A stretch of 64,000 nt of DNA, taken from positions 6,064-70,063 of the forward strand of contig DLNB01000010.1 of the NCBI GenBank assembly GCA_002479455.1, read 5' to 3'. The stretch's first letter is position 1; every line of letters starts with the position of its first letter. Shown here piece by piece: positions 1 through 8,282 of this stretch. The DNA is from Acetothermia bacterium UBA7521. Lineage in GTDB: Bacteria > Bipolaricaulota > Bipolaricaulia > Bipolaricaulales > Bipolaricaulaceae. The notes below the pieces were generated by a model. The model was not told the origin of the DNA, made no database searches, and saw nothing but the letters and a program-made list of their open reading frames with translations. The translations under genes were made by a program, and so were the position numbers.

Positions 1-767
1 AACGCGGTCTCGCCAAGGCGGCCCTTGAGAGGGGACGTCCCCAGGAACACCGACATCCCGGAGAACCCAACCATCAACGGCAGCAGCAGCACCGGGAGGC
101 CGGTGGGAAGGAACAGCACCGGCGGTGTGCCGGTGGGGGCGGAGACGATCTCCCTGCCCCAGCGCAGTTGGCGCAGGAGATCGTCCAGTAGGGCGTTTCG
201 ATCGAGGTCCGTTGCCTGCCGCACGGAGGACGAGGCGTACACGGACCAGATGTCGCCTTTCCTGATCTGCTCAGCGGAAACGGACATCGAGAGGTAGGAT
301 CGGTTCTCCTCGTGGGCGCCGCCGGCGGAGGTGCGCACGAGGACCGCCGCCGTGCCCCGGCCCAGCAAAGCGTTCACGATGAGCTCGGGGAACTCGTCGC
401 GGATTCGACGAATCGCTTCTTCTCCCCAGCGAATGAGGGTGTCCACCCCGATCTGGGCGACCGTCGGGTCGAGTACAGGTACGGGCTGTGCGGCGCCATT
501 CCTTCCGGTGAATTGGAATGGAACGGGATCCCCGTGCGATGCGGCGACGAGAGCGGACTTCAACAGCGCTTCGTCGCTCCCGCCTGCCGTGGAGGCGAAC
601 CCGAGCTTGCCGCCGGCGATCACCCGCAGTGCCCGGCCGCGGACCGTCTCGGAGCTCGCGGCCTCGATCTCGCCGCCGTTGAAGCTGACCGTGATCCCCT
701 CGCGCAGCTCTTCGTACAGCTCCGCGCTTTCTGCCTTCCCCGTCGCCCGGCTGAGGATGTCCATCAT
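1..767 (-). CDS. tldE: TldE/PmbA-family metalloprotease subunit, C-terminus cut by window edge
   Basis: Partner subunit of the TldD/TldE (PmbA) protease, which in other bacteria degrades unfolded peptides and matures modified peptides such as microcins. Translating the minus strand from ATG 767 gives a start MMDILSRATGKAESAELY and the family-typical N-terminal segments (VSFNGGEIEAASSE, RGRALRVIAGGKLGFAS). The reading frame is open to the window edge, so only about 255 residues are visible. The start codon overlaps the tldD stop as ATGATGA (764-767), so the two are translationally coupled with tldD first. In the known complex TldE lacks the metal motif and acts as a structural partner. The start could also be the second ATG, at 764. 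Confidence 0.85.
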   Translation of the reverse strand, partial: MMDILSRATGKAESAELYEELREGITVSFNGGEIEAASSETVRGRALRVIAGGKLGFASTAGGSDEALLKSALVAASHGDPVPFQFTGRNGAAQPVPVLDPTVAQIGVDTLIRWGEEAIRRIRDEFPELIVNALLGRGTAAVLVRTSAGGAHEENRSYLSMSVSAEQIRKGDIWSVYASSSVRQATDLDRNALLDDLLRQLRWGREIVSAPTGTPPVLFLPTGLPVLLLPLMVGFSGMSVFLGTSPLKGRLGETA

Positions 768-2137
768 CGGCCTCCTACGGTTACGTTCCGCACGCGCACG
801 TGAGGCGCGCCGGTCGTGGTGGGGAGCGGCCACTGGCCGCCCTTGCCGCACCCGCCTGCGCTCCCTTCGAGCTTGAAGTCCTTGCCGATCATCTCGATGT
901 TCTGCAGGGTGTGGAACACGTTCCCGGTGAGAACGACGTCCCGCACCATCGGCCCGATCTTCCCGTCCACGATCTCATGGCCGTAGGCGGCGGAGAACGT
1001 GAACTGCTCGAACATCGTCTGTCCGCCGAACGCCGCGCACGCGTACAGTCCACGCTCGATTCCCTGGAGCATCTCGTCCAGCGTTGCCGTCCCCGGCTCG
1101 ATGAACGTGTTGCGCATGCGCACGATCGGGTCGTGCTCCCAGGACACGGCGCGGGCGTTGCCGGTGGGAACAGCGTTCATCTTGTGCGCCGTGGCGCGGG
1201 AGTGCATGAGTCCGGTGAGGACCCCGTTCTTGATAAGGTACGCCTTCTGCCATGGAACGCCTTCGTCGTCGTAGGGGGTGTTGCCACGTTCACCGGCTCG
1301 GTACCCATCGTCCACCACGTTGAGGTACTCGACCCCGAATCGGGTCCCGACGTGCATCACCTTGCGCATCGGTTCGTTCTTGAGGAGGAAGTCGGCCTCG
1401 CAGATGTGGCCGAATGCCTCGTGGATGAACACTCCGGCGAGGTCGGGGTCGAGGATGACGGTGTACGTCCCGCCCTGGACGGGTTTCGCCCCGAGGAGGT
1501 CCACCGCCCGCTGGGCGGCCTTCCGGGCCTCCTCTTCCTTCCCCTGCACCGTGTCGAACCCCGCAGCATACCCCAGGGATTCGAACGCCTGCTGGATGTC
1601 CCCGTTCTTGCGGGCGACGGCGGCGACCATGAGGGTCACGTCGGGGATGCCCTGCTCGATGTAGGTGCCCTCGGAGTTAGCGTAGACCGTCCGCCGCCAC
1701 GCATCGGTGTACCGCACGCTGGATGACGCGATCTGCGGGGAGTGGCCGAGGATGAGCTTGTTGTACGCTTCAGCGAGGCGGCGCTTCTCGTCGAGGGGAA
1801 CCCCGCGGAAGTCGCGTTTCATCTGGCCTTCGTGGCGCGCCTCGACGACCTGAGCGGGCGCCAGCCCCACAGGATCGGCGACGTGGCCGGACGCGGTGCG
1901 GGCGAGGTGGGCGGCCTCCTCGATCTTGCGCGGGAGATCGGCCGGGTTCGTGAACACGGCGATTCCCCACGCCCCGTTCACGAGGCAGCGCACGATCCCG
2001 CCTGCCTCCTCGCCTGATTCGAGCGCCATCAACTGGTCGCGCTGAAACGCGACCCGCGAGCGCGTGATCTGTTCCCAACGGGCCTCGGTGTAGTCGGCGT
2101 GGCTTCGCGCCACGGCCTCACGCAGCCTGTCTTCCAT
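764..2137 (-). CDS. tldD: TldD metalloprotease
   Basis: Zinc metallopeptidase (family U62/M103), 457 aa, the usual TldD length. The HExxxH metal motif is visible as HEAFGH at residues 239-244, followed by the family's acidic context (ICEADF). It is expected to be cytoplasmic and to work as a heterodimer with the TldE encoded directly downstream; the stop overlaps the tldE start. A good ribosome binding site (AAGGAGG) sits about 5 bases before the ATG, and a TACAAT -10-like hexamer lies at 2165-2160 on the minus strand. It is divergent from the secreted protein starting at 2257. Confidence 0.93.
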   Translation of the reverse strand: MEDRLREAVARSHADYTEARWEQITRSRVAFQRDQLMALESGEEAGGIVRCLVNGAWGIAVFTNPADLPRKIEEAAHLARTASGHVADPVGLAPAQVVEARHEGQMKRDFRGVPLDEKRRLAEAYNKLILGHSPQIASSSVRYTDAWRRTVYANSEGTYIEQGIPDVTLMVAAVARKNGDIQQAFESLGYAAGFDTVQGKEEEARKAAQRAVDLLGAKPVQGGTYTVILDPDLAGVFIHEAFGHICEADFLLKNEPMRKVMHVGTRFGVEYLNVVDDGYRAGERGNTPYDDEGVPWQKAYLIKNGVLTGLMHSRATAHKMNAVPTGNARAVSWEHDPIVRMRNTFIEPGTATLDEMLQGIERGLYACAAFGGQTMFEQFTFSAAYGHEIVDGKIGPMVRDVVLTGNVFHTLQNIEMIGKDFKLEGSAGGCGKGGQWPLPTTTGAPHVRVRNVTVGGR

Positions 2138-2256
2138 CGGACCTCCTTGTGCCGGGGAGATTGTACCGCCGGGGTGCCGGTGTGATGCTTATCACGTTCT
2201 GGCGAGCGTAATACGTGTACACTCCCCTTGGACCTGAGAGGCTAAGGAGGCCGAGG

Positions 2257-3561
2257 ATGAGAGGGGTGTACGCAGGGCTGTTGGTCTTGACAGCGTTCTC
2301 GGCGCTGGGGGCGGGGGTCGCCATCGAGGGGCCCCGGAATCCGGATGGAACGCTGTCGATGCGTGGCGCCTTCACGGTGGTTGTGACGGGGGTAACAGAG
2401 ACGGCGGGCCACGTCACGCTGGTCGTTCTCCGCACGAGCGAAGTTCTGCGCGTGTCGATGGAGCAGGATGGGGATCGGTTGAAGTCAGCGCCCGTTCAGA
2501 TACGGCGGGCGTGCGATCCTGCGGCGACGCACCTCGCTCTGGTGGCGGAGATCGGCGATGCCATCGCGATCGCGACGGAGCTTGGGGACAACGGGTGCAC
2601 GGTGGAGCGTGTGGGGAAACGGCAACGCGACCCCGACGAGCCGGCGCTGTCGCTCCGCCGTATGAACAACGACGCGATGGATTGGGTGAAGGCCGAGTAC
2701 GCCGAACCTGGCCTGTTCAGCGTTACCCTGAACGACCTCGCCCTCGACACGACCTGCACACCGGACACCACCGACCTGACCATGGGCTTGGGGACGGCGA
2801 CCGCGCGATTGGAACTGGTCGAGGAAGGCGCCGTGTCGGGGCGCTTTTCCGGGGAGTTCGTGGTTCACCTGCAACCCCATGAGCAGGACCCTGAGCTCGT
2901 ACTGCAGGTGCTGGCCAGGGACAAGACGCCCTTGCTGAACGGGGTTGTGCGCGACGGCGACGCTTTGACCTTGACGTGGGAAGGGGTTGTCGTGCACGGG
3001 ACTGTGAAGTTCCTGCCGGTGAAGCTGTCTCCCGGCGACCTCGTGCTGCCCGTGGGCTGCATGGCGGAGGTCCGGGTTGCCGTTCCGGAACGACCCGACG
3101 AGGTTCTGTGGTTTGTCAACGGCGTGAAGCAGGCGACCCCTGGACTTTCCCTGCCGATCTGCCCGGATACGCCGCGAACCCTCGAGGTGGTGGCGCTGGT
3201 GCGCCAAGGGCTCCTGTGGGGCCGGCAGCAGACAACCGTGACGATCGTTCCGCAGGTGCGTGTTTCGTTTGTGGCTGCGGACACGGGTCTGCCGGCCGAC
3301 GAGCCGTGGCGGTGCTCCGTTCCGCTGCGGGTGAAGGTGGAGCACGTTCAGGGCGAGTTGGAGTCGATCCTCGTGGGCAAGCTGGGAGCCGACCCCCGGC
3401 CATGCCATCTGCCGGTGACGCGGGTGGGTGACGGCGTGTGGCTGAGCATCCCCTTCCGACCGGGTGTCGATCTCGGGGTGTGTGGTGGAGATGTCTTGTG
3501 GGCCCAATACGTGGACTTGCGAGGGTGCTACACGGCCTACGTCGTCCTTCCGCTGCGATGA
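2257..3561 (+). CDS. Secreted hypothetical protein
   Basis: Not recognised. The 434-aa protein starts at ATG 2257, 6 bases after GGAGG in CTAAGGAGG; an upstream in-frame ATG at 2215 would precede the ribosome binding site and is rejected. The first 25 residues form a Sec signal peptide (MRGVYAGLLVLTAFSALGAG). The rest is rich in beta-forming residues with scattered cysteines (for example LDTTCTPD, SLPICPDT), as in extracytoplasmic Ig-like or adhesin-like proteins. The stop codon overlaps the next start (ATGA at 3558-3561), and the next gene also encodes a secreted protein, so the pair is probably co-expressed and may act together in the envelope. Confidence 0.7.
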   Translation: MRGVYAGLLVLTAFSALGAGVAIEGPRNPDGTLSMRGAFTVVVTGVTETAGHVTLVVLRTSEVLRVSMEQDGDRLKSAPVQIRRACDPAATHLALVAEIGDAIAIATELGDNGCTVERVGKRQRDPDEPALSLRRMNNDAMDWVKAEYAEPGLFSVTLNDLALDTTCTPDTTDLTMGLGTATARLELVEEGAVSGRFSGEFVVHLQPHEQDPELVLQVLARDKTPLLNGVVRDGDALTLTWEGVVVHGTVKFLPVKLSPGDLVLPVGCMAEVRVAVPERPDEVLWFVNGVKQATPGLSLPICPDTPRTLEVVALVRQGLLWGRQQTTVTIVPQVRVSFVAADTGLPADEPWRCSVPLRVKVEHVQGELESILVGKLGADPRPCHLPVTRVGDGVWLSIPFRPGVDLGVCGGDVLWAQYVDLRGCYTAYVVLPLR

Positions 3562-4541
3562 AGAGCGCGGCCGTCGCCCTGGCGTTGGTCGCCGGCCTGG
3601 GCCTCGGTGGGGTGGGCCTCGAGGTCGCCCACCCCGTGGTGTTCGCGACTGAGCCACTCGTTGTGTGGACCGCGGGGGATGTTCCTCCTCAGGTGAGCCT
3701 CGGGGGGGCCCTCGTCCCTGCCCTGTGGGAACGGGCTGAAGAGGGCGACCTCACCCGGTGGACGGGCGTGGTCCCCCCGTGGGCCCCTCTCGGGGTGTGG
3801 ATGGTGTGCTCGGACCGGAGCTGCCAAGCGGTGCTGCGCGTGTCGCCCGAGCTGGGTGTGGTGGAGGTGAAAACAAGTCCTGGATCTCTGCTGTGTCTGG
3901 GAGGGCAGATCCGGGTGACGGACCAGGGAGGTTGGACGCACTTCGTTCTTCCCCCCGGGAACCACGAGCTGATTTCTGAGTTCGGGGGTGAAGCTGTCCG
4001 ACGGTGGGTCACGGTGAGAGCGGGAGAGCGGGCACAGGTGGCGATCGTCCTTGCTCAGGCCGCTACGTCCACGCCGATCGCTCTCCCAGGATCCACGGTG
4101 GTCCTGGGGGTGACCCTTGTCTCCCCGCGGGACTTCCCCGCGCTTGGCGCTGAACTCCGTCTGCCGGAGGGGTGGGAGGCGGTTCCTTCAGCCGGGGTCT
4201 TCGACCCCATCCGCGGTGGGGAGTTCGCCGTGCGCTGGTGGTTCGTGCGTGTTCCCCCCTCGGCCGCCCTCGATGCGTACACGTTGACCCTGGACCTGGT
4301 GGACCTTGGGGTGCAGACTCGGACTACACTCACTGTGGCTGATCGGCTTCCAACGCGGGTCGTGGTCTGTCACTGGGACGTGGCTGGGGATCAACTCAAC
4401 CTCGCGTTTCCTTGTGCGATCACCTACAACCGGCTGCGTTGGGCAGCCACGTTCGTTGGACAGGAGCTTCCGTTCACGGGGCGCGTGTTCACCGCGGCCG
4501 ATTTGGCGGCCCTGGCTGCGGAGTGGCAGGGAGAACCGTAG
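3558..4541 (+). CDS. Secreted hypothetical protein, coupled to the preceding gene
   Basis: Not recognised. The start at ATG 3558 overlaps the previous stop (ATGA) and gives a clear signal peptide (MKSAAVALALVAGLGLGGVG). Longer in-frame starts would bury it. The 327-aa protein has no known motif that I can see. A mid-protein stretch of beta character (about residues 180-260, containing LPGSTVVLGVTLVSPRDFPA) resembles the conserved-alpha/NPCBM-type repeats of bacterial surface proteins, but this is only an impression. About 90 bases separate it from the nitroreductase, which has its own promoter. Confidence 0.65.
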   Translation: MKSAAVALALVAGLGLGGVGLEVAHPVVFATEPLVVWTAGDVPPQVSLGGALVPALWERAEEGDLTRWTGVVPPWAPLGVWMVCSDRSCQAVLRVSPELGVVEVKTSPGSLLCLGGQIRVTDQGGWTHFVLPPGNHELISEFGGEAVRRWVTVRAGERAQVAIVLAQAATSTPIALPGSTVVLGVTLVSPRDFPALGAELRLPEGWEAVPSAGVFDPIRGGEFAVRWWFVRVPPSAALDAYTLTLDLVDLGVQTRTTLTVADRLPTRVVVCHWDVAGDQLNLAFPCAITYNRLRWAATFVGQELPFTGRVFTAADLAALAAEWQGEP

Positions 4542-4603
4542 GGACCCGATCGCCGACCGGCTTTGCCTCGGAGGGCGCGTAGGAGAAAGGGTTTGCGCGG
4601 GAT

Positions 4604-4612
4604 TGCTATAAT
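4604..4612 (+). promoter_or_regulatory. Extended -10 promoter of the nitroreductase gene
   Basis: TGCTATAAT at 4604-4612 is a perfect TATAAT hexamer preceded by the TGn extension. No good -35 lies 17 bases upstream, as is common for extended -10 promoters. The predicted transcript starts near 4619, 14 bases before the ATG at 4633. The likely ribosome binding site is the G-run in CAAGGGGGGGCG. Confidence 0.7.
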
Positions 4613-4632
4613 CCCCGTGACAAGGGGGGGCG

Positions 4633-5130
4633 ATGAACGAGATTCTGAGAACAATCCATGATCGGCGTTCGGTGCGGGCGTTCCGCCGGGATTCCGTGGA
4701 GAAGGAGAAAGTGGACGCGATCCTCGACGCCGGGCGCTGGGCTCCGTCCGGGAAGAACACCCAGCCGTGGCGGTTCGTGGTCGTGGAGTCCGCCTCCCAG
4801 CGGACTGAGCTGGCCAAGCTTGTCCCTCAGAAGAACATGGTCGGTTCGGCGCCGGTGACGCTGGCGATCCTCCTCGATCGTCAGGCCGGCTACGATGAGC
4901 TCAAAGACGCTCAAGGCATCGGCGCCTGCGCCCAGAACATCCTCCTCGCCGTCCACGCGTTGGACCTGGGCGCGTGCTGGATCGGGCGAGCCCGCGACAG
5001 GGAGATCGAGACGCTCCTCGGCGCGCGTGAAAACGAAGAGCTGATGATGCTCATTCCGATTGGCTATCCTGCAGAGACGCCGCCCGTGCGCGAGCGGCGC
5101 CCGCTGTCCGAGCTGGTGCGGAGGATCTGA
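4633..5130 (+). CDS. Nitroreductase-family flavoprotein
   Basis: FMN-dependent oxidoreductase of the nitroreductase superfamily, 165 aa, in the short class. The N-terminal IHDRRSVRAFR segment is the FMN-phosphate-binding signature, ILDAGRWAPSGKNTQPWRF is the second conserved block, and IGACAQNILLAVHALDLGACWIG is the third FMN-contacting region. The physiological substrate cannot be told from sequence. Its stop overlaps the start of the next small gene (TGATG at 5128-5132), indicating co-translation. Confidence 0.88.
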   Translation: MNEILRTIHDRRSVRAFRRDSVEKEKVDAILDAGRWAPSGKNTQPWRFVVVESASQRTELAKLVPQKNMVGSAPVTLAILLDRQAGYDELKDAQGIGACAQNILLAVHALDLGACWIGRARDREIETLLGARENEELMMLIPIGYPAETPPVRERRPLSELVRRI

Positions 5131-5405
5131 TGCCCTACGCCCTCGCTCTGGGCGCAGCGCTCCTCGTGATTCCAGCCATTGGGCTGGGTCTCGTGGCTGT
5201 GTCCCTGGCGATCGTGGCGGGAGCGATCGTCCTTGTCTGCGCAGTCACCCTTGGAGCGACGGGAAGCCTCGTCGACTGGATCCTCGCGGCGACGGCGATC
5301 GGTGTGTCGTGGCCTGCCGTTGAGTCCTGGCGTCGGCTGGTGCAGCGACTCAAGGGGGCGCTCGCTACGGTCGGCCCGGGCATTGGGCGGCCACGCGGGG
5401 GTTGA
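5130..5405 (+). CDS. Small hydrophobic membrane protein
   Basis: A 91-aa protein with two to three predicted membrane segments in the first 65 residues (LALGAALLVIPAIGLGLV; AIVAGAIVLVCAVTLGAT) and a basic C-terminal tail. No family recognised. Translation is coupled to the nitroreductase by a TGATG overlap. The last 41 bases overlap the 3' end of pckA on the opposite strand, so the two genes are convergent and share terminal sequence. Confidence 0.55.
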   Translation: MPYALALGAALLVIPAIGLGLVAVSLAIVAGAIVLVCAVTLGATGSLVDWILAATAIGVSWPAVESWRRLVQRLKGALATVGPGIGRPRGG

Positions 5406-7014
5406 TCGCGAGCCTGCCGAACGCCTTGGCGTACTCGTTGGCGAAGTCGCCCGCCAGGAGGTCGGCCCGTCTGGCGTAGGCGGTTCTGTCGTTCCACGTC
5501 GTTTCCGGCTGGAGCATCTCCTGGGGCACGCCAGGGCACGAATCCGGGACCCAGACGTGGAACCGCTCGTCGAGTGTGAACTCTGCCTTGTCCAGCTCTC
5601 CAGATAGAGCAGCGCGTACCATGCGGCGGGTGAGGCGGATGTCGATCCGCGCGCCCAGGCCGTACGGTCCGCCGGACCAGCCGGTGTTCACGAGCCAAGC
5701 CTGGGTGCGGTACCGGTCGAGGTAGGTCCCGAGGAGGCCGGTGTACGCAGAGGGGAGGCGGGGCATGAACGGGGCCCCGAAGAACCTCGAGAACGTGGAC
5801 CCCGGAACGACGACTCCCGTTTCCGTGCCGGCGAGCTTGCTCGTGTACCCCATGAGGAACCACAGCATCGCTTGATCTGGCTCCAGCCGCGCCAGAGGGG
5901 GGAGCACCCCGTGGGCATCGGCGGTGAGGAAGACGATCGCCGAGGGGTGCCCAGCCCGTCCGGTGGGGTCGGCGTTGCGAATAAAGGACAACGGGTACGA
6001 GGCGCGGGAGTTCTCGGTTAGCCGCCGGTCCGTGAAGTCGAACCGCCCGTTCGGGAGGAGAAGCGCGTTCTCCACGATCGCCCCGTGCTCTTCCGGCTGT
6101 GCGTTGTGCATCACGGCGTGGTAGATGTCCGGCTCTTTCGCCGGGTCGAGGTCGATCATCTTGGCGTAGCATCCCCACTCGAAGTTGAAGATTCCCCGGG
6201 AGCTCCAGCCGTGCTCGTCGTCGCCGAGGAGAGCTCGCTCGGGGTCGGAAGAGAGGGACGTCTTTCCCGTTCCCGAGAGGCCGAGGAACAAGGCCGAGTT
6301 GCCGTCTGGGTCGACATTGGCCGCTCCGTGGAGGGGAAGAATCCCCAGCGGCGGAAGGAAGAAGTTCATCACCGTGAACAGGAGCTTCTTCACTGAGCCG
6401 AGGTAGGCTGAGCCATACACGATCCCCACGTGATGGGCGAAGTCCATGACCACGGCCACGTCGGACGGGGACCCTCTGTCCCGGTCCACGCGCAGTCGCC
6501 CCGTGTACTTCTCGGGATCGAGCTTGCCGTAGGGCAGGGCAAGGAGGGTGAACGGCCGCTCGGCGAACGCCGACCGTTCCGCTCCCTGCGGGAGCGGGCG
6601 GAACATGTTGTCCGCAAACAAAGCGGTGAGCGCGCGGTCGGTGATCAGCTGCACGGCAAGGGCGCACTGCGGATCGGCCCCCAGGGCCCGCTTCACCGTG
6701 AACAGGCGGGGCGTTGCGCCGAGGGAGACCAGGGCGTCTTCGAGGATCATGTCGAACGTGTCCGGTGACATCGGGAGGCAGTAGGGAGAGGTCCAGTCCA
6801 CCTCGCCGTGGATCTCGGAGCGATCCACGATGTACGTATCCTGCGGCCGCCGGCCCGTGGAATCAGGGAGTGTCCATGTGGCCAGGGCGCCCGACTCGCT
6901 CACCCATGCCTCGCGCTGGGAAATGGCTTCCGCAATCAGTTCTCTTCGAGACGGGTCTTCCCGGACGTCGGGATGTGTTCCGAGAACGCTCTCTACGGCC
7001 CTCTCAGTTTCCAT
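5365..7014 (-). CDS. pckA: Phosphoenolpyruvate carboxykinase (ATP)
   Basis: Interconverts oxaloacetate + ATP and PEP + CO2 + ADP (gluconeogenesis, or CO2 fixation in anaerobes). 549 aa, close to the roughly 540 usual for the ATP-dependent enzyme. The kinase-1a P-loop is GLSGTGKTS (residues 245-253); the metal/adenine segment LLGDDEHGWSS and the NFEWGCYAK block follow. The start is ATG 7014, preceded by GGGGAGGA; more upstream in-frame codons read into the MscS gene and give non-homologous sequence. The 11-base overlap with the upstream MscS gene (stop 7004-7006) indicates one transcript. FEWGCYAK replaces the more common FEGGCYAK, a minor change. Confidence 0.95.
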   Translation of the reverse strand: METERAVESVLGTHPDVREDPSRRELIAEAISQREAWVSESGALATWTLPDSTGRRPQDTYIVDRSEIHGEVDWTSPYCLPMSPDTFDMILEDALVSLGATPRLFTVKRALGADPQCALAVQLITDRALTALFADNMFRPLPQGAERSAFAERPFTLLALPYGKLDPEKYTGRLRVDRDRGSPSDVAVVMDFAHHVGIVYGSAYLGSVKKLLFTVMNFFLPPLGILPLHGAANVDPDGNSALFLGLSGTGKTSLSSDPERALLGDDEHGWSSRGIFNFEWGCYAKMIDLDPAKEPDIYHAVMHNAQPEEHGAIVENALLLPNGRFDFTDRRLTENSRASYPLSFIRNADPTGRAGHPSAIVFLTADAHGVLPPLARLEPDQAMLWFLMGYTSKLAGTETGVVVPGSTFSRFFGAPFMPRLPSAYTGLLGTYLDRYRTQAWLVNTGWSGGPYGLGARIDIRLTRRMVRAALSGELDKAEFTLDERFHVWVPDSCPGVPQEMLQPETTWNDRTAYARRADLLAGDFANEYAKAFGRLAINPRVAAQCPGRP

Positions 7015-8080
7015 GGCTCCTCCCCGAGGTGGGGTGAACGTACACAGTCTGGGTGGGATAGGCAAATTCGATCCCTTCTGCGGCGAATCCGCGGAAGAGC
7101 GCGAGGTTGATCGCTTGCTGGGTGTCCATGTACGTGTTGTAGTCTGGGACGAGCATCCAGTACACAACCTCGAACACAAGGGCGAAGTCCCCGTACTCCT
7201 TGAAGTGAGCGCGGTCAAAGCGCGTGTTCGGTTGCCGCTCGATGATCTCCTTCACCAGTCCGGGAACAGCGGCGAGCTTCTCGGCCGGGGTCTGGTACAC
7301 GACCCCGAAGCTGAACGTAGCCCGACGCTCCTGCATCTGCTTGTAGTTGTGGATCCGCTGACGCAGGAGTTCCGAGTTGGCGACCACGATCTGCTCGCCG
7401 GTGAGGCTACGGATCCTCGTCGTTTTGAGGCCGATGCGTTGGACCGTTCCGCGCATCTCGCCGACGACAACGAAATCTCCCACCAGAAATGGCTTGTCCA
7501 CCACGATCGCGATCGAGGCGAACAGGTCACCGAGGATGTTTTGAAGGGCTAGGGCCACCGCGATCCCGGCGATCCCCAGGCCGGTGACAAGCGCGGTGAT
7601 GTCGATCCCCAGGTTGTCGAGGGCGAGGAGGAGCGCCAGCGTCCACAGGGCGATCTTTCCCAGGAACGCCACCGCGTTGAGGGTGGTCGCCGTGGCGGCG
7701 TCCTTTTCCTCCTCGAGCTTCTGCTTGATGGCGCGGTTCGACCAGTACGTGATGCCCCGTCCTCCCCACCCTGCGGCCTGGAACAGGAAGGCAATCAGGG
7801 TCAGGGCCGAGATCCCCGACTTCGCTGCCGACGGCAGGACGAGCGCCTGCGATGCCGCGAACAGGGCGACGATGAGCAGGAACAGAGTGGAGGTCCCGCG
7901 CACCAGGTTGACCACAAGGCGGACGAAGTCGCTGTTCGTCTTCTCGCGAAGGGCCCTCAGCCGGCGGTAGGCGATCCACTTCGCGAGCTTGAGGAGGGAG
8001 AACGTGCCGACGAAGATCCCCAACGCGAGGAACCACACCCACAACTCGTTATCGGCGTACACTGGTTGGAGGAAGGTCAC
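7004..8080 (-). CDS. MscS-type small-conductance mechanosensitive channel
   Basis: Membrane channel that opens under membrane tension. Several hydrophobic helices are followed by the family's pore-lining TM3 and beta domain (GLGIAGIAVALALQNILGDL, then VVDKPFLVGDFVVVGEMRGT) and the C-terminal alpha/beta domain. I place the start at GTG 8080 because GAGGAG lies 9 bases upstream. The frame is open to a TTG at 8224, but that extension is not hydrophobic and has no ribosome binding site. The gene overlaps pckA by 11 bases. Length is about 358 aa, longer than E. coli MscS (286) because of extra N-terminal helices. Confidence 0.85.
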   Translation of the reverse strand: MTFLQPVYADNELWVWFLALGIFVGTFSLLKLAKWIAYRRLRALREKTNSDFVRLVVNLVRGTSTLFLLIVALFAASQALVLPSAAKSGISALTLIAFLFQAAGWGGRGITYWSNRAIKQKLEEEKDAATATTLNAVAFLGKIALWTLALLLALDNLGIDITALVTGLGIAGIAVALALQNILGDLFASIAIVVDKPFLVGDFVVVGEMRGTVQRIGLKTTRIRSLTGEQIVVANSELLRQRIHNYKQMQERRATFSFGVVYQTPAEKLAAVPGLVKEIIERQPNTRFDRAHFKEYGDFALVFEVVYWMLVPDYNTYMDTQQAINLALFRGFAAEGIEFAYPTQTVYVHPTSGRSHGN

Positions 8081-8252
8081 GGTCAGCAGCTCCTCGGTGC
8101 GGTTGCCCGGGCGTAGGGCCACGGCCGCGACGGCCGGTTTAACAAGGCCTTCTCTCGTGACGTACAGAGTACCCCGGGAGATCGCATGGCTGTAGAGGGT
8201 ACTTGCGATCTCACAGCGCGTCAAACGGTGCCGGGCACGGTGAGGCCTTCGG

Positions 8253-8282
8253 TTGACGAAACCAGCTCGGTTCAGGCATAGT
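8253..8282 (+). promoter_or_regulatory. Sigma-70-type promoter of gpsA, probably leaderless
   Basis: TTGACG (8253-8258), an 18-base spacer, and CATAGT (8277-8282). A start site about 7 bases further on falls at or just before GTG 8290, the fourth codon of the longest frame. No Shine-Dalgarno sequence precedes either GTG. On sequence alone this is a leaderless-type arrangement and favours GTG 8290 over GTG 8281 as the true start. Confidence 0.55.

Noticed and set aside
800..1726. A 308-codon frame on the plus strand opposite tldD
   Set aside because: No motif or ribosome binding site; tldD with its HExxxH motif occupies the other strand.
2485..3657. A 390-codon frame opposite the secreted protein gene
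   Set aside because: Arg/His/Pro-rich with no motifs; the plus-strand frame has a signal peptide, a ribosome binding site and a coupled neighbour.
5135..6667. A 510-codon frame overlapping pckA in another frame
   Set aside because: Composition is Arg/Pro-rich shadow sequence; the pckA frame contains all catalytic motifs.
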